Assembly (NCBI GenBank): GCA_905221605.1
Contig: CAJNDS010002336.1
Location: forward strand, 225,208-289,207
DNA from: Symbiodinium natans
Taxonomy: Eukaryota; Sar; Dinophyceae; Suessiales; Symbiodiniaceae
Reading direction: 5' to 3'
DNA length: 64,000 bases
Shown: one piece after another, positions 12,155 through 23,098 of the stretch
Position numbering within the stretch: position 1 is the first letter of the stretch
Layout: the number at the start of each line of letters is the position of its first letter
Translations under genes and position numbers: made by a program
The notes under the pieces: generated by a model
The model's database searches: none
Told to the model about the DNA's origin: nothing
Seen by the model: the letters and a program-made list of their open reading frames with translations, nothing else

Positions 12155-12297
12155 CATCAAGCATCCGGGTGTACACTGCTCCGTGCACAGAGCAACGTAG
12201 TGCGGCATCTGCAGCCAAGCGGCTGTATGCCGTCACTTCAAAACGCTGGACGTCTGCTTCAGATCCATCCATACGTCGTACGTGCGCAAAGCTCTGA
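12155..12297 (-). CDS. Candidate exon, unknown protein
   Basis: The frame SFAHVRRMDGSEADVQRFEV, then AYSRLAADAALRCSVHGAVY, ends at donor GATG/GTGAAAG. Coding-like composition. Likely downstream of the exon at 12490-12625 in the same gene. Confidence 0.5.
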
Positions 12298-12489
12298 GGG
12301 GTCTTGTCAAAGCACACCTTCTAGCATGTGTGGGTTCCAGGTGCGGGATGAGAGCTCATGGTAGTTCAAGACTATCGACAACACACCTGCTGTAGCCATG
12401 AATAGGCTCTGCCAGGATGGGCACAGAGGCCCCTTTTTTAAGGGCTATAGGGGTCTAACAGCCTATCCTGGGGGTTCGCCGGTCAAAAC

Positions 12490-12625
12490 GATGCTTTCTT
12501 GCGACTCGGGTGGCAATGGCTCCCTCCAGGGCATCTTCCAAGCCAGCAAGAGGCACGCTCGTCCGGCCGGTACGGAAAGCGGCTTCCAAGCGTTCGCCGG
12601 CCTCCTTCTTAAAGACCTGGATCTC
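12490..12625 (-). CDS. Candidate exon, unknown helical protein
   Basis: After acceptor GTTGTTGAG the frame reads EIQVFKKEAGERLEAAFR and PLAGLEDALEGAIATRV, ending at a GT donor after AAGCATC. Predicted to be helical. No family recognised. Confidence 0.55.
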
Positions 12626-12836
12626 CTCAACAACTCAAGGCACACGGGACAGGGGTAACATCCCAGTGTATAGAGTCAGAGCAGGAAGAAGATAAAATTG
12701 GCTGCGGCCAGTGCTCGCCCGTAGCTCTGTCAAGCGCCAGCCAGACCTGACAATGGCTATCATGATCCAGTGCATCTTGCAAATGAGACATGTTTAAGTC
12801 GCGCCGGGAAAATCTGCGGTTCAGCTATCACTTGAT

Positions 12837-13080
12837 TTCGACCCTGAGGCTCTGGCTGCCCTCGTCTCCCCACGCCCTGCTGCGCCCTTCAGAAAGTTCC
12901 TCATAGCACGCTTGTGCGGAGGGGTCTCCTGATGCCGAGAGCAGTGAGAGGTCTAAAGCACAGCTGGCTTGACAAGTGCGAGCAAGCACCTCTTCCCTGG
13001 TTGTTCGAGGAGTCTCCATGTTGATCGGCTGAATTGGACTCCTAGCGTGCCCACAAACACAACATGCTACGCTTATCACA
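12837..13080 (-). CDS. Candidate exon or gene end, unknown
   Basis: An open frame reading TPRTTREEVLARTCQASCAL and YEELSEGRSRAWGDEG, with a stop after VEIK near 12832. Acidic and coding-like. A second frame, 13076-13405, reads GPNFTPTFKPLFKQFILRE; whether they belong together is unclear. Confidence 0.4.
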
Positions 13081-13468
13081 TCTTATCACCCAATCGCACT
13101 TGAAAGACTTGGGCCTCGTGGGCTGCGCGCCCTGCGTGCCCACCTCGGCCCCCTCCGTCGAAGAATCCTAAGCAGCAAATCTCCCGCAAGATGAACTGCT
13201 TGAACAAGGGCTTGAAAGTAGGTGTAAAGTTGGGTCCGCATGGGTATGCAATGGTATGCAGCTCTGGCTCTTGTGGGCCCAGGCTTGATGCCCGCTTGCT
13301 GGTGTACCATTTGTTCCTTTCACGAGACGGAGGAAGACCGGGCCTCAGCCGGCAAAGCGATCTGAATAGCGGTGCGCACCAGATGTCAGTGCATGGCCAG
13401 AGCACGCACGAGAGCTCGCTGGAAGTCCGAGAGACCGGAGACGCGCACGGCGGCCCTCACGCCGATCA

Positions 13469-15097
13469 TCACTCGGCCAGGTCTGCAATGCCACGTCTGC
13501 TGAGCTGGCCTGGCAAGACTTCTGCTTCATGGATCATGGTTGTCAGTCCTGGTTTAGCAAGTGAGTTCTCGCACCCCGCTCGAAATACCACCAAGACAAG
13601 CGGCCCGGGTTGAGGCACTCGCACTCCGCAGTAGCTTGGGCTTGCGTCCGTGGTCCGGGGAGCTGTTGGCATCGAACTCGATCTTTCGCGGAGAGAGCGC
13701 GTGGATGTAGACCTGTCCAGGAGCACCAAGATGGGTTAAGATGTCCACACTGGCCTACTGGCCTAGCGAAACCACTACAGTCACCATAGGGTATATATGG
13801 TTACATTAGGTTACATTAGCTTACATATGGATTTATTAGGTTTCATATGGCTACATGCGGTTAGTTACGAGTTAGGGAGCGCCTGGTTGAGAACAAGGTC
13901 CTCCACGGTCAGTTCGCGGAGTTCATCTGGGTGGCCCAGGCCCTCCCAAGGATCCCTGGTGTCAGCACCTTCCCTGCAGATCTTCGCGAAGTTACTCTTA
14001 AAGGAGAGCTCGAAGTCCCGAGTTTCTTCGACAGGAGCTAGCTTCGGGACATCTTCCACAGGTTTTGCTGGTGTGCTGATGCTGCACTCGCGTAGCTTCT
14101 GCAGATCACTCCCGCAGCGACGCAGGTCTTTCTCTGTCACGACGATCTGTTCCACCTTCTTCGGTGGCACAGGTGGTCGCCTATTCGCGTATCCCTTGGC
14201 CGCTGGCTCTATGCGAGTGGTGCGCACGAGGTGTGGCTGATGCTCTCTTGACCCGTGTGTCGCGGGCGTGCTAACGGAGTAGAGAGAGGCACCCTCTCTG
14301 CGGACATCTTTTTGAGGTGGGCGAGTCCACTCTAAAGGCTGCCAAGACGGCGTGGGCTCTGACTCGACTACTCCAGGAGCATTCTGTGGATCCAGCGCTT
14401 CCCTCGAAAGCGATCGCTGCATCTGTTTGCTTTCACGCATCCCCTTCAGGGACCCTCTCCCCGCTTGAGAGGCAGGCCTTTCTTTGGAATCTTTAGATAT
14501 GCTCCGGGTTAGCGACGAGTCTTTTCGAGGGCCACCGTGGCTCTGGTTGCTGCTCGGTCGTGAGGATGTACGGCTGGCACGTGGCGCTGCCGTCACCTCA
14601 AAGCCCTTCTCATCTAGCTTCAGGGTTGGGCGCCGGGACTCTGCCCGGATGCCCAGCTCTTCCAGCATAGACCCCTCCAAGTACCCAAGCTTCAGCGTTG
14701 AATTCAGAAGCATTCCGTCTAGCCTGCGCGTGACTGACTGCGCATGGAAGCACTAACTACGGCCGAAACTGAAAGTACCTTGGGCCACTGGCATCGATGA
14801 ACGCAGGTGCCCGACATGCCCTTGTATGCAATTATAATTATAATTATTGAGGTTCATCATATGAATAAGATTAAGAATATTAATAAGCGTAATACTATTA
14901 TGGCAACCCCGAAGAGTACTTCCATTCGAGATTGCACACGTCTCACCACTGGTGGCCGAGCTGTGGCAGCGGCCTCCCTCCAGCATGACCACGAAAGAGC
15001 CTGCAACTCTACGGGCCAACGGTTTGCCGCGAAGGGTTTTCAGAATCAGGTTCTGTGGCAACTCCCACTTTATCCGGTGTGGCCAACTTGCGATCAC
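13469..15097 (-). CDS. Unknown basic, serine-rich protein, four exons
   Basis: Exons: about 14947-15097, 13883-14737, 13625-13754, 13469-13548 with TGA at 13469. The last three join perfectly in phase: 855 nt, then GC donor AACCAG/GC to TAG/GCC, then GT donor to CCAG/GACTG. Exon 1 reads WPHRIKWELPQNLILKTLRG. The second is a long, low-complexity, Ser/Arg/Pro-rich disordered segment (SRTSSRPSSNQSHGG) with a conserved-looking end (ELRELTVEDLVLNQ). The C-terminal part reads VDILTHLGAPGQVYIHALSP then IHEAEVLPGQLSRRGIADLAE in part. The join of exon 1 to 2 does not agree in phase, so an exon may be missing. Function unknown. Confidence 0.6.
13783..13865. repeat. Short tandem GGTTACATTA-like repeat
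   Basis: About seven diverged 10-13 bp units built on TTACATTAG / CATATGG within the 128-bp intron between exons 13625-13754 and 13883-14737. Confidence 0.6.
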
Positions 15098-15600
15098 TCA
15101 GGAATTTGTCTGCCCAGCAGACCGCATTTTGCGGAGGCTGCAGGCATGACGGAAAGCTAGATGGACTATTGACTATGGTGGACTATTATCTAAGATCTGG
15201 CAAGGTCGCAACGGTCGCAGTCCGCAACGGCACATCCGTGCCAATGGAAAAGTAGGGAGCGGCAAAATTCATTCATGTCATTCAGAAGCATTTTTGAGAT
15301 GGCGGAGCCATCTGAGGGAAGCAAGAGAATGGACAGTGGCTTTCGCCCCTTGCAAGGCGTGGGCCACAGCACAAAACTCGAAGGTGGAACACACGCACGC
15401 TTCCTAGGCTACTGTCCTTTCGCAATTGAAAACGACATGGCGAAACAAACCGTGAAACCTTTCTAACGGCCCAAGTGTTTCAGCAGACGTCGAAGCCGCC
15501 GCGAAGCCGCCACTATCAGCGGCTGGAAGCCCATGCTACCTTGAGTCAATGCTCTGTGCACGCAGCCACAGAACTTCGGCACCAATACGGATGACAGGCA

Positions 15601-15900
15601 CTACAAGCAAACTGCAAAAAACAGGCTAAAGTTTATGGCTGAAGCAGACTCTTTTTCACGGCACGCGTGCTTTTCATGTTTGGCGCCGTCAGCAATACTC
15701 CTGGAATGACAGATCCTTCTGCTCAACTTCCTTCGCTGCAGCAGGCCTGGTGGGAGCAACTCGTCCTTCATCATCTTGGCCTCCAACCGACAAACGTAGG
15801 TCTGGATACGCAGGAGCACTGAAGGCACGCTTGCGTCTCTGGGCAAGCAAAGCAACTTGAGGCACGCAAGAACGATGTCAAAGCCCATGGGAGATGTCCT
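15601..15900 (-). CDS. Candidate exon downstream of BUD23-like frame
   Basis: The frame IVLACLKLLCLPRDASVPSV, then IQTYVCRLEAKMMKDELL, overlaps the end of the BUD23-like frame in another register (15878-15900). It is clearly coding-like and helical. Probably the true continuation after a splice that removes the stop at 15878, or a separate gene. Confidence 0.4.
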   Translation of the reverse strand, partial: RTSPMGFDIVLACLKLLCLPRDASVPSVLLRIQTYVCRLEAKMMKDELLPPGLLQRRKLSRRICHSRSIADGAKHEKHACREKESASAINFSLFFAVCL

Positions 15901-17209
15901 CCACCTGCGCAGCCTGAGACAAGGGCGGGGGAGGCAGGAGCCACCCTGGGCTTGGAGCTGTGTGCAGAACGGGAAGTAGCTGCGGCAGGCAGCGCGCCAC
16001 GGCGCTCCGAAGCTCCGTCTTTGTCTCACCAGCCTTGGGCCGCTTTGCCTTCTCGCGCTCCATGTACTTCCCTTCCTCGCACTCTTCCGGATCTCTCTCA
16101 GCCCCTACCTCGCCCTCACCGCCCTCACCTGCCTCACCTTGCCTGCAGGCCTGCAGGGCCTGGAAGAGGCCGCGGGCCAGCTCCAACTGCAGCGGGTGAA
16201 GCTGCTGCAGGAGTCGTTCTTGGATCTTCTGTGCTGTCGCATCGCCCTCGGCACTTGCAACCAGCCGCCTTCCACACCTCACCAAGCGTAGCGCCAGTTC
16301 GACGTGCTGCTGCTCGGCACGATTGCACAGGACTTTGGCACTCGGTCTGTCCCTGCCTGAGCACTGCAGCACACACGAAGCCGCAACAACCGGCCAGCAC
16401 AAAGCACACCAAACAGGTTGCAAAGAGCTGCTCTGCGGGATGTGGCCTTGACAGCCCGCAGTTAGAAACCACTTCTTCGCAAGCGAAGAGGGGTGGTGAG
16501 GAAAATCCAGTACGACCGTTGCATCCAGCCACTTGGCATGTCTTGCAGAGTCTCGCAAGGCTCTAGCTCCAAAGTCATGGTCTCCTTTGGGCGGGTAGAA
16601 CTGCATCGCTAACTTGGCAGTGTCCACGGTGACCCTACGAAGCGATGTGAACAGCTTCGTGAGCTTTTCCTGTGGTGCAGCCTCCGTGCTCGGGTTCCCC
16701 GGCCTGCGGGCGTCCGGTTCTTCTGAGCGGGCCTGGAGCAGCCACTGCACTGCGCTGACTGACAGCACCGCGTCGGCAACCCCCTTGCGCAAAGGTAACG
16801 GCTGCGACATGTCGGCCAGGATTCGGTCCCCGCGTCGGGCGATCCACCGCACCCCGTCGCTGATGTCAACATGTGCAACTTCGAAGCCTTCACCTGTTGG
16901 TACGCTCGACGTACTGGGCACTCGGATTCCGATCAAGGAAGACTCGCGAATCTCAGTGGCCGTCGCCAGCATGTGGGCGCTGGTGTCCAAACTCAGAATG
17001 AAAGGAGGCGAGCTCGGCGAGCTTACATGCGCGGCCAGGGCCTGGAAAGTGAGAGAAGAGAGACCACCTCCGGAACCCAAATCCAGCACAATCCCCTGAG
17101 CTGGCAGCAGACCTCCTAGAGCTGTGGCCGCGTGAGTCAGCTCGGCCTGGACGCGTGCAGCTTTTGGCACCCGGTGGTATCGTTCTGCTTCATCCTGCAC
17201 ATAATACTC
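15878..17209 (-). CDS. BUD23: BUD23-like 18S rRNA (guanine-N7) methyltransferase
   Basis: BUD23/WBSCR22 methylates a guanine of small-subunit rRNA with S-adenosylmethionine and acts in 40S maturation in the nucleus. The exon starts after acceptor TTGCCAG with EYYVQDEAERYHR, the usual N-terminal signature. It then shows the SAM-binding loop VLDLGSGGGLS, LSLDTSAHML, the LADMSQPLPLRKGVADAVLS region, SVSAVQWLL, MQFYPPKG and DFPHHPSSLAKKWFL, all in family order. The usual basic C-terminal tail is not visible. Instead the frame runs on about 190 residues through a helical, Glu/Gly-rich region, part of which may be intron. The first residues (the RPE-containing start) must lie in an unseen upstream exon, possibly near 17350-17470. 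Confidence 0.85.
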   Translation of the reverse strand, partial: EYYVQDEAERYHRVPKAARVQAELTHAATALGGLLPAQGIVLDLGSGGGLSSLTFQALAAHVSSPSSPPFILSLDTSAHMLATATEIRESSLIGIRVPSTSSVPTGEGFEVAHVDISDGVRWIARRGDRILADMSQPLPLRKGVADAVLSVSAVQWLLQARSEEPDARRPGNPSTEAAPQEKLTKLFTSLRRVTVDTAKLAMQFYPPKGDHDFGARALRDSARHAKWLDATVVLDFPHHPSSLAKKWFLTAGCQGHIPQSSSLQPVWCALCWPVVAASCVLQCSGRDRPSAKVLCNRAEQQHVELALRLVRCGRRLVASAEGDATAQKIQERLLQQLHPLQLELARGLFQALQACRQGEAGEGGEGEVGAERDPEECEEGKYMEREKAKRPKAGETKTELRSAVARCLPQLLPVLHTAPSPGWLLPPPPLSQAAQVEDISHGL

Positions 17210-17557
17210 CTGGCAAGAGGGGTCTAGAAGCACCATACGTGCATGGCTCTCAGCTGGATTGGGGCAAGCGTAGTCCCGCGTACAACGCCCGCACGACCCT
17301 ATATCTCTCAAAATATATGTATATACGAACCTATATTATATGCCAAGGATTCGTTTTCCAAGCTATGCCAAGAATCTCCGGCAGGTGCCGCAGTCTCTGG
17401 GTGCAGATGGTTTCGGCGGGCATCGCCACCCGCGCGTCGACCGCGCCGCTTGGCAGAAGGTGACAGCTGGAGCATGGCACAGCGCTCTTTTGGGGCCAAC
17501 AGACATCCTCTTCGCAACTAGGCTTCTCAATCAAGTCAACCCTTCCGAGCTGTGCCC

Positions 17558-18833
17558 CTACTCATCCAAAACAGGTGCTTCGGCAGGATTTTGCATCTTT
17601 GAGAAGAATCGGAGCACTGGCTTGAACTGATATCGGGGAGAGATGCATGCCAAAGAATCACCTATGCACCATTCCCGGCCGCTCCAAAACATACATACAA
17701 ATGGATGCGGAAGCATAAGCAAGGGGATTCGTTTGCTTTTTGAGGGGGTGAACACCCTTGGTGCTTGGTTGGGATCGGTACTAACCAAGTACTAGCCGCC
17801 GCTAGCAGTTCAGGCCAAGCTGCGTTGCTTGCTTGGCCTTTCGTCCGGTTCGGCTGTCTTGCCAAGAGATCATTGAGGGAGACGGCGCCACTGCGCAGCT
17901 GCTTACATTGAGCGGTGAGACTGGCAACATCCACCAATCCGACTTTCTTGCCACTCTTCCAGCCAGAGTCTACCTCGCAGATTGGGATGCTTTCCGCAAT
18001 GTCCCAGCTTTCCCATCCAAACTTTCTTCTGTTCTCGACCTTGAGGGCCACGTTCTTACGAGGATCACGGGAGAAGCGCTCCCGCTGTCTCGCACGACGC
18101 TCCACTTCGTTCCGCCGCTCTTCGAGCTTTGCACGCTCCGCCTCCCGCTCCTTTTTGCTGTTGTCCGACAGGTGCTCTAGCCGGGCATGTTTCGTGAGGT
18201 ACTCCAACTTGCTGGTCATGTTCGCCACGTCCTAAAGTCACACATGCTGTGCGTTAAGTTATTTATAAAGCTATAAAGGGAATGATTCCTTCCATGACTA
18301 TTTCAATGACTCAGCGCATCCAGGCCCACGGAGGCTCACGGGGTTGGCTCGCCGGGAGCCTGGATTGAACGGACCCGGGGGCGAACCCTACTAACCCAGT
18401 GTGTACAGTGTAATAGCAACCAGTCCTCTTGGAACTTGTCTCGCAAGTTCAGAGCCTCTGCCAGATCACTTGGCCTCTCAGCCTCCACGAAGCTGCCAGC
18501 AAGGCCGGCATCCTTCCTGCCAAGCTCAGGCGCGTCTTTCCTTAAAGCACGCTCCAGCTCGGCTGCGCAGCACTCTGCGCGACTGTTCTCCTGTAGGACC
18601 CCAGCCGTGGGCGAGTTTCGGCTTTTCGGCCTTGAGGGGCTCAGGTCAACCCATCGCAGACTCTGCCTGAACTCAAAGCCAGAAGATCCTGTGGTGGCTC
18701 CAAGCGCCAGTGGCTGCGAGCGCACCCGGTGCAGACAGCCCGAGGCATCTGAGAGCAGTGGGGAGCATGGTCTCAGAACAGCTGAAGTCAGGGGGCGTCG
18801 TGTGGCTGGCCCCGGCCGGTGAAATCCGCTCAT
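17558..18833 (-). CDS. Unknown coiled-coil protein, three exons
   Basis: Exon a, 18396 to about 18833, ends SDLAEALNLRDKFQEDWLL..THW at donor TGG/GTTAGTA. Exon b, about 17786-18231, opens after TTTAG with DVANMTSKLEYLTKHARL and continues with KKEREAERAKLEERRNEVER, a strong charged coiled coil. The last exon reads LRFFSKMQNPAEAPVLDE and stops at 17558. The first junction joins in phase 0. For the second, a GT donor three bases upstream of the frame end gives a phase match to CCAG/TG. The 5' start is not certain. No family recognised. Confidence 0.6.
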
Positions 18834-19991
18834 GAAGTGCCACTAACTGTCAGCTGGTTTGGCCCCAGCTGCAGCGAAGATGGAAGTTACATGAAGCTAC
18901 TGTTACTGTATACGTTTTCAAGTTTAGGCTTCCGACACGGCAAGAAAGATGCACCTGTGCTACTATTTCAGTTTGACTTCAGAGAGTGCTCCCAGCGACA
19001 CGAAGGCCTGACTTTCTGCGGGCACCACGCGCATGCTGCAGGAAGCACCTCGGCTGGTGCAATGTCAACTTCGCACAAAGTATTGTTCGGTCCAAGCTGG
19101 GTGCATGTGCCTTGGCCGCTACTTTTGCCACGTGGCAAGCAGCGCGCGCTGCCGAGATGGGTTTACGGGTTTCTTCATTGTATTCATGCAGGTGGCACAT
19201 CGCAGCGATTCGGGCGAGCCAACGGTTGCTGCCAAACCAAGCTTCGCCATGCTAGCGAGCCCCTTCCTGCCAAGGGCCATTACATTAGATTCTGCCACGT
19301 TGCCATATTTTGTACGATATGAATATTCCGAAGCTGTTTGGCATGCAAATCGTGGGGGCGCTCGCTGTACACAATCTGTGTCGGCGACCGGGCACATTCT
19401 TTATGGACCTGCACCGGCACCCAAAAAGACCTTTGCTCCAGCGCTGAATAGCTCTGAGTAGCTCTGACTGGCTTGACAAGGTCCGGCTGAGACATGCTAC
19501 GAAGATAAGCACATTCACATGCGCACCTCGAAGAGCAGCCTGAGAGGCTGAGAGGCTAGTAACCTGGGTTGCCTTTGAACACCTTTGAGTACGATTTGTC
19601 AAATATGTTTGCGAAAGCCGCGTCGGCACTTTGGCCTCTCCGGCTCTCCGTGGCTCGAAGTCCACTTGTTGGCTGGCAGATCTCAGTGGCAGTTCACCAA
19701 CTGCTGATTCATGCCCACCCACTGGAAGATCGAGAGCCGGTGCTGTCCTAACTGCTCGAGACCTTGATCAGGCTTGCGACAGCTCATCGCTGCTCGCAGT
19801 GGACATGCTCCAGCTTCTGGAGGCTCCGTCAGAGCCTCACAACAGGATCTCACATGCCATGATTGAGATCTCGGTACTTTGTACCCGACAACATGGCATC
19901 ACCTCTCTTCTGAGCGATTGCTTCATTTCGCACTGTGACTTGTAAGCCAGCTTCTGTTCTCATGTTCGCAGCAAGCTATGGCTGGTTGAAC

Positions 19992-20377
19992 TCAATAAGA
20001 ATCAAGGTCGACATCCCGGGCAGTGTACTGCGCCTGCATCTGCAGGTCTGCCATCGGAGCCGTTCACCGACCTTGGAGGACAAACCCCTGCAAGAAGCTC
20101 TCCCCAAAGCCATGGTGAAGGACATGACAGTGATGGTTTGGGATGTTCCCTCTTATACTAACAGCCCTTAATAGGGAAGACAATAGGGAGTACTATAATC
20201 CCTATTAAGGACTTAGTATAGGGGAGAACATCTCAAGTGATGGTGTGAACGACGGCATACGCCTGATGCAAAGTGTGGCCCAGCTGCGTCAGGTCGAAGG
20301 CGTCATGGGCATCGCTGCGGACATGGCCAATCAGACCGTGGTGTGGTCGGGGTGTGCCTGCTCGTCGCATGCGAAAG
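19992..20377 (-). CDS. Last two exons of an unknown gene
   Basis: Exon 20263-20377 reads GLIGHVRSDAHDAFDLTQLG and ends HTLHQ at GC donor CAG/GCGTATG. Exon 19992-20039 reads MQAQYTARDVDLDSY then TGA. Both phases agree. The 223-bp intron between them holds a family N MITE. Possible upstream exons lie at 21.1-21.8 kb. Function not recognised. Confidence 0.6.
20138..20236. mobile_element. MITE-like element, family N (copy 2), with 8-bp target duplication
   Basis: Ends TTGGGATGTTC and TTGAGATGTTC (inverted). The flanking direct repeat GTGATGGT occurs at 20130-20137 and 20237-20244. The body shares TACTAACAG.CC and CCTTAATAGGGA with copy 1. It sits inside the intron 20040-20262. Confidence 0.85.
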
Positions 20378-20401
20378 CTACGTAGAAGAATCATAATCTT
20401 A

Positions 20402-20440
20402 TGTATGTATGTATATATATATATATATATATATATAAGA
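20402..20440. repeat. TA / TATG microsatellite
   Basis: TATG units followed by about fourteen TA repeats, just upstream of exon 20263-20377. Confidence 0.9.
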
Positions 20441-21119
20441 AAGTAAGTAAAAGTAGTACTAGTACTATTTATTGCAATAAGAATACGATAATCATAAACG
20501 AGCAGTTTGCGCCTGGGTGGCAATAGTCGTCGAGGGCTCGTGTTGCTTCACTCTGGTGCCGCCTAGCAGCTGCTTCATGCTTGCAGACCGAGATCTACCA
20601 GCCAGGAAGCTCAACCCACAACTGACCACTTTTCCATGACGGACATGACAGCTACCACTCCGTCATACAGACTTTGCTTCCAAGCATGCAAATGGCAAGC
20701 ATTCGCTGCCCAGCTGACGCTGGGCTTGGAATCAAAACTGCAACTACAAGGGTCTGAAGCGGTCTGAAGCGAAACCCACACAACTGCTCAAGTGATGAGT
20801 TGTATGTAGACTAAATGAGTTCAGCTCCTAGGGTCCAGTCTTGGTCCTTCTTGTGTTGGGATCGATCTTACGCACCTGGGTACGTTGATGGTTTTGGGGC
20901 TGTGGGCCTGGTTGCTCTGCTACCTGTTCACACATATTCTTTGTGCCATCTGCTTCGAACAAAACATGTCTCTGCACTCCCGTTGGAACCCAATAATCAT
21001 CGATTGGACAACAAGGGCCCCTGCATCATGCACATGCAATATGACTACCACACGCGCCTACCTTGTTGAGTTGGCATAGAAGTGTCTGTGATTATGTTTA
21101 ACCTTGTTTCGTGTTTTCT

Positions 21120-21834
21120 TTGAATGTGTGCTCCTCAAGAAGCAGGGAGTGCTATGGCGTCATCCGGCCACTGCCCATGCACCCAGCGCAATATACCAGC
21201 CAGATGCAGAAGATCAATGCCGCCGGTTTTACAACTTATTCAGCGCTTGACCCGACGTTGTCTGAGCACGCTTCAACTTGCCAACGATGCTCACGCAGAA
21301 AGGCATTTCATCTCGAAGCTGAAAACAGTTGAGTTTGCACCCACGAAGAAGCATGCCTCACCTTCGATGATCTAAAGCCAGAGAAAGTTGTAGATCATGG
21401 CTAATTTGGCGCGTGTAGGCGACAACTTGTGTCCGGTGAAGAAACCATCCCAAAACAACTGGTCTTCCCACACCTTCGGCCAACACAGCTGCCACCATCG
21501 CAATCAACGGTTACCTACGACCGTTCCCAGAAGAAGCCCTGGAACTTCCCCATTTTTTGCCACAAAACTTCTCCGAGACTCTAACGCCTGCAAACCCTGT
21601 GTTATGCCTGAAAGCAGGGCCGTCTTGGTGCATCAACAGGGGAGACTAAGGTTAGCTCTAACTGTATAAACTGTATAAACCCTAAACCCTAAACCTGAAG
21701 TCACTGAAGACATCTCTGTGCGGGCGCCTCACTGCCCTCTCCATCTCCTCGTGAGCCCGCTGGGCCGCCAGCTGCTCATGGAAGCTCCGATTTCTTCCTG
21801 ACAAGCCCCGCTTCTCAGGCTTCTTTGCGGCCAT
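21120..21834 (-). CDS. 5' exons of an unknown basic protein
   Basis: A start codon at 21834 opens MAAKKPEKRGLSGRNRSFHE then QLAAQRAHEEMERAVRRPHR, ending at donor CAG/GTTTAGGG (21695), so the intron begins inside a short telomere-type array at 21669-21694. Further coding-like pieces are ALESRRSFVAKNGEVPGLLL (about 21530-21600), KVWEDQLFWDGFFTGHKL (about 21380-21490) and EMPFCVSIVGKLKRAQ (about 21240-21330). Joins between them are unproved. They may lead into the exons ending at 19992. Confidence 0.45.
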
Positions 21835-21867
21835 CCAACAAAAGGTGTATAGACGGACATACATACA

Positions 21868-22005
21868 GATTTGTACAATGTGTATGTAAACGTATGTATA
21901 TACATGTATATATATGTACATACAGAGTTGTATCTATGTATGATATGTACATATATATATATACACATATACATATATATATATATACATATATAAATGT
22001 AGATT
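21868..22005. repeat. TATG/TATA microsatellite
   Basis: A long run of ATGTATATACATA-type units immediately upstream of the start codon at 21834. Tyrosine/isoleucine-rich frames here are artefacts. Confidence 0.9.
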
Positions 22006-22019
22006 GTACTACATGATAA

Positions 22020-22507
22020 CAACCTGTCCTGAAACACAAAAGAGCTGGGGCAGCTATGGCTATGATTCCAGCGAGCGGGATCAGTAGGAACTACTGCAAT
22101 ACATGACAACCAAACGCGGTACGCAGCGACAATGCCTCCAACAGGCGCCAATGTGACGAACAAACGGCGCAATCACGTGAGGGTTTACGAAATTAGGGGT
22201 ACCCTCTTGGGGTCCTTGCTGGGGGTCTGTATTGGGGGTCCGCTATCTTCGTAAACCCCCACATTTCACAATGCTTCCTGTCCGTATCAACCAAGGCGCT
22301 CAGCGAATTCACGGGCAGCTCGCTCGAAGAATCGCCTGGGGAATTTTGTTGTCTGCTCCCAGCGGCTCCCGCCCCCAAATTCAAAACTTGCTCTGCTTTG
22401 AGAGGACGTGCGTGCACTTGACTGTTGCGACCTGCCTAGCTTGAGTGCTGTGCGGCACTGCGGCGGCAATTCGGGGAATCACGCTCTGCATCAGCATGTT
22501 GCCGACG
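22020..22507 (-). CDS. Exons of an unknown gene
   Basis: Exon 22432-22507 reads VGNMLMQSVIPRIAAAVPHS and ends ARQ at donor CAG/GTCGC. A second piece, about 22275-22375, reads FGGGSRWEQTTKFPRRFFER and AAREFAERL before GTTGATAC. A third, about 22060-22170, reads LFVTLAPVGGIVAAYRVWL, possibly a membrane segment. A family M element lies between the last two. Joins are not resolved in phase. Confidence 0.45.
22177..22262. mobile_element. MITE-like element, family M (copy 5)
   Basis: Inverted ends GAGGGTTTACGAA / GGGGGTTTACGAA around an 86-bp body. It lies between two coding-like pieces, consistent with an intron. A half copy (one end only, CATATGGGGGTTTCCGA) is at about 22638-22660. Confidence 0.85.
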
Positions 22508-22864
22508 CTTTCACATCATCAGTATGGTTTGTCGAGAATCATCCTACCACACCGAGCCACCGCAGCGTACATTGCCAGGGTGGTGGACTTCTTGGATCAA
22601 TTCGATGGTCCCGCTTCCCGGCTGCCATCCTCGGCAGCATATGGGGGTTTCCGAATATGGGACTTGATCGAAATTTGTCGGCGGCCCGGGATCTGCGTAC
22701 CCTGTAAGAAAAGACCGTGAGCGACCTCAAAACGGCCTGAGACTTAGATCCGCTGGCCACACCGCGGGGGATTGCTTCAAGTAGGGTGACTGGGGGCCTT
22801 CACGCAAGGAATTCCGATAAATATTTCCTAGACAGCGACCCGAGTTCGGAACCCCCACATGTCA

Positions 22865-23036
22865 GACCACAAACTTTTCCAAGAGTCTGAAGATCTTGAC
22901 TTCCTTAGGGCACCATGCACCCGTCCACGAACAGGGACACTGTTCGAAATGTGGAGTTCTCCCTCGCCTCTGCCCTTCCCATTCCTTCTCAAGATGGGAG
23001 CTTAGCGTCGGCATCATGCAGCGCTGCTAAGACTTC
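22865..23036 (-). CDS. Candidate exon, unknown
   Basis: After TCTTAG the frame reads MMPTLSSHLEKEWEGQRRG and EVKIFRLLEKFVV before a stop near 22864. It lies just beyond the stop of the nine-exon gene, so it probably belongs to the next gene leftward. Confidence 0.35.
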
Positions 23037-23098
23037 GGACAATATCTCAGCAGTTCCTCACTCAGGTGCCAGGATGCTTCTTCTCACCGCTGTAAGAC

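Noticed and set aside
20130-20244. Family N element as an intron with splice sites exactly at the element ends, restoring the frame on removal
   Set aside because: No AG lies at the element end. A conventional intron (20040-20262, GC donor, CTGCAG acceptor) around the element gives a better, phase-matched reading.
21868-22172. Tyrosine/isoleucine-rich protein over the TA microsatellite
   Set aside because: Pure dinucleotide-type repeat; only the part from the ATG at 21834 onward looks coding.
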